Source: Bacillota bacterium
GTDB lineage: Bacteria > Bacillota > Clostridia > Acetivibrionales > DTU013
Reading direction: 5' to 3'
Assembly: GCA_023411575.1 (NCBI GenBank)
Contig: JAEYOP010000034.1
Location: forward strand, 1-5,786
Length of the DNA: 5,786 nucleotides
Below are positions 5,439-5,786 of this stretch, one piece after another. The notes under the pieces were generated by a model. That model did no database searches. It saw only the letters and a list, made by a program, of their open reading frames with translations, and had not been told where the DNA came from. Both the position numbers and the translations under genes were made by a program. How positions within the stretch are numbered: the stretch's first letter is position 1; each line of letters starts with the position of its first letter.

Positions 5439-5445
5439 AGTTAAG

Positions 5446-5601
5446 ATGGCAGAAGCAGGTACATTATCTTTTGAACTTAGTAAAAAGGATTTGGATAGAG
5501 CCAATACCGTAATGGCTTTATCCTTAATCCGAAAACTGTATGAACAGGGGAAGATATCAGAGAGAGTTTTTAAGAAAATAAAAAAAGAATATGAAATTTA
5601 G
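5446..5601 (+). CDS. SHOCT-like small protein (51 aa)
   Basis: A short protein starting MAEAGTLSFELSKKDL with a C-terminal helix pair, LIRKLYEQGKISERVFKKI, that fits the SHOCT-type pattern (a leucine-rich helix, G-x-I-S/T turn, then a second helix). Proteins of this type often precede serine recombinases in clostridial elements, where their role is unknown. The ATG at 5446 was chosen over an upstream in-frame start at 5332, because that would overlap the MazF gene by over 100 nt. AGGAGG at 5428-5433 lies 12 nt upstream, a rather long spacing, inside the end of the MazF gene. It is very probably cotranscribed with MazF and could conceivably neutralise it, though nothing in the sequence shows that. 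Confidence 0.7.
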   Translation: MAEAGTLSFELSKKDLDRANTVMALSLIRKLYEQGKISERVFKKIKKEYEI

Positions 5602-5618
5602 AAATAGCTATTGAAAAT

Positions 5619-5683
5619 GCCAAGATGTTATGTTAACCTAAAGATGTCAACAAAATTAGGAGTGTACAACTGGTAATCTTGGC
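5619..5683. repeat. 8-bp inverted repeat flanking the recombinase leader
   Basis: GCCAAGAT (5619-5626) and ATCTTGGC (5676-5683) are perfect inverted repeats 49 nt apart. A smaller CCTAA/TTAGG pair (5637-5641, 5656-5660) is nested inside. The right arm ends 4 nt before the AAGGAG of the recombinase. It could be a regulatory structure or recombinase binding site. No other feature is seen in 5602-5697. Confidence 0.3.
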
Positions 5684-5697
5684 TGGGAAGGAGATAC

Positions 5698-5786
5698 ATG
5701 AATAGAAAAGTTGCTATCTATGCCCGAGTATCAACTGAGCATGAAGCACAGCTTTCAGCTTTAGAAAACCAGATACAGTATTACAA
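5698..5786 (+). CDS. Serine recombinase, N-terminal fragment (cut by window end)
   Basis: The first 29 codons of a site-specific serine recombinase are present. The start MNRKVAIYARVSTEHE carries the full N-terminal catalytic motif Y8-A-R10-V-S12-T, where Ser12 is the expected nucleophile and Arg10 a catalytic arginine. SALENQIQYY follows, as usual for the resolvase/invertase fold and large serine recombinases. Start ATG at 5698 has AAGGAG at 5688-5693. The context (XRE, MazF and SHOCT-like genes just upstream) favours a large serine recombinase of a clostridial integrative element, which would excise and integrate it. Length and the DNA-binding domain cannot be judged because the gene leaves the window. 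Its catalytic motif contrasts with the degenerate copy at 4400. Confidence 0.9.
   Translation, partial: MNRKVAIYARVSTEHEAQLSALENQIQYY

Noticed and set aside
5332..5445. An upstream in-frame start that would extend the SHOCT-like protein to 89 aa
   Set aside because: The extension overlaps the MazF gene in another frame and its translation has no family character. The ATG at 5446 follows an AGGAGG and gives the expected small domain.
1..5786. CRISPR array, rRNA or insertion sequence transposase
   Set aside because: No regularly spaced short repeats, no rRNA segments and no DDE or HUH transposase motifs were seen. The only mobility gene is the serine recombinase at the right edge.

Overview
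The window looks like an accessory segment of a mobile element in a low-GC Gram-positive bacterium, most likely a gut Clostridia (Lachnospiraceae-like) genome. The evidence is near-perfect Firmicutes ribosome binding sites (for example AAAGGAGGTGAT before the XRE gene), a Gram-positive LexA box, and a right-hand gene set (XRE regulator, short YabP/YqfC-like protein, resolvase-domain protein, MazF/PemK protein, SHOCT-like protein, large serine recombinase) of a kind familiar from clostridial integrative elements. The species cannot be named from this sequence. All supported genes lie on the + strand.

Left part (1-480): a consensus sigma-A promoter (TTGACA, 17 nt, TATAAT) has a full LexA/SOS operator filling most of its spacer. 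It drives a 67-aa Com-like zinc-ribbon protein, followed by a 143-nt structured element (copy A) that ends in an intrinsic terminator.

Middle part (481-3270): this is a distinctly AT-rich cassette. An extended -10 promoter surrounded by TGGAATA/TATTCCA half-sites precedes a 750-aa P-loop protein. That protein has dynamin-like GTPase motifs with an unusually long insertion between G1/G2 and G3. A previously uncalled 55-aa ORF lies 10 nt downstream. The operon ends in a second, diverged copy (B) of the same structured element and terminator. The repeated 'gene(s) plus structured terminator element' layout is the most unusual thing in the window. It suggests either a shared 3'-UTR RNA or a boundary for modular cargo. 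The GTPase operon is the best candidate for an undescribed system, possibly stress or phage related, but its function cannot be read from the sequence.

Right part (3271-5786): composition is more balanced here. The order is an XRE repressor; a chain of hairpins (3747-3990) that looks like an RNA leader with possible alternative pairings; a short YabP/YqfC-like ORF; two more long hairpins; a resolvase-fold protein lacking the catalytic serine; a MazF-like protein with no recognisable MazE beside it; a 51-aa SHOCT-like protein; and the first 29 codons of an intact-looking serine recombinase running off the window. This is probably the control and recombination end of the element, with the left and middle parts as cargo.
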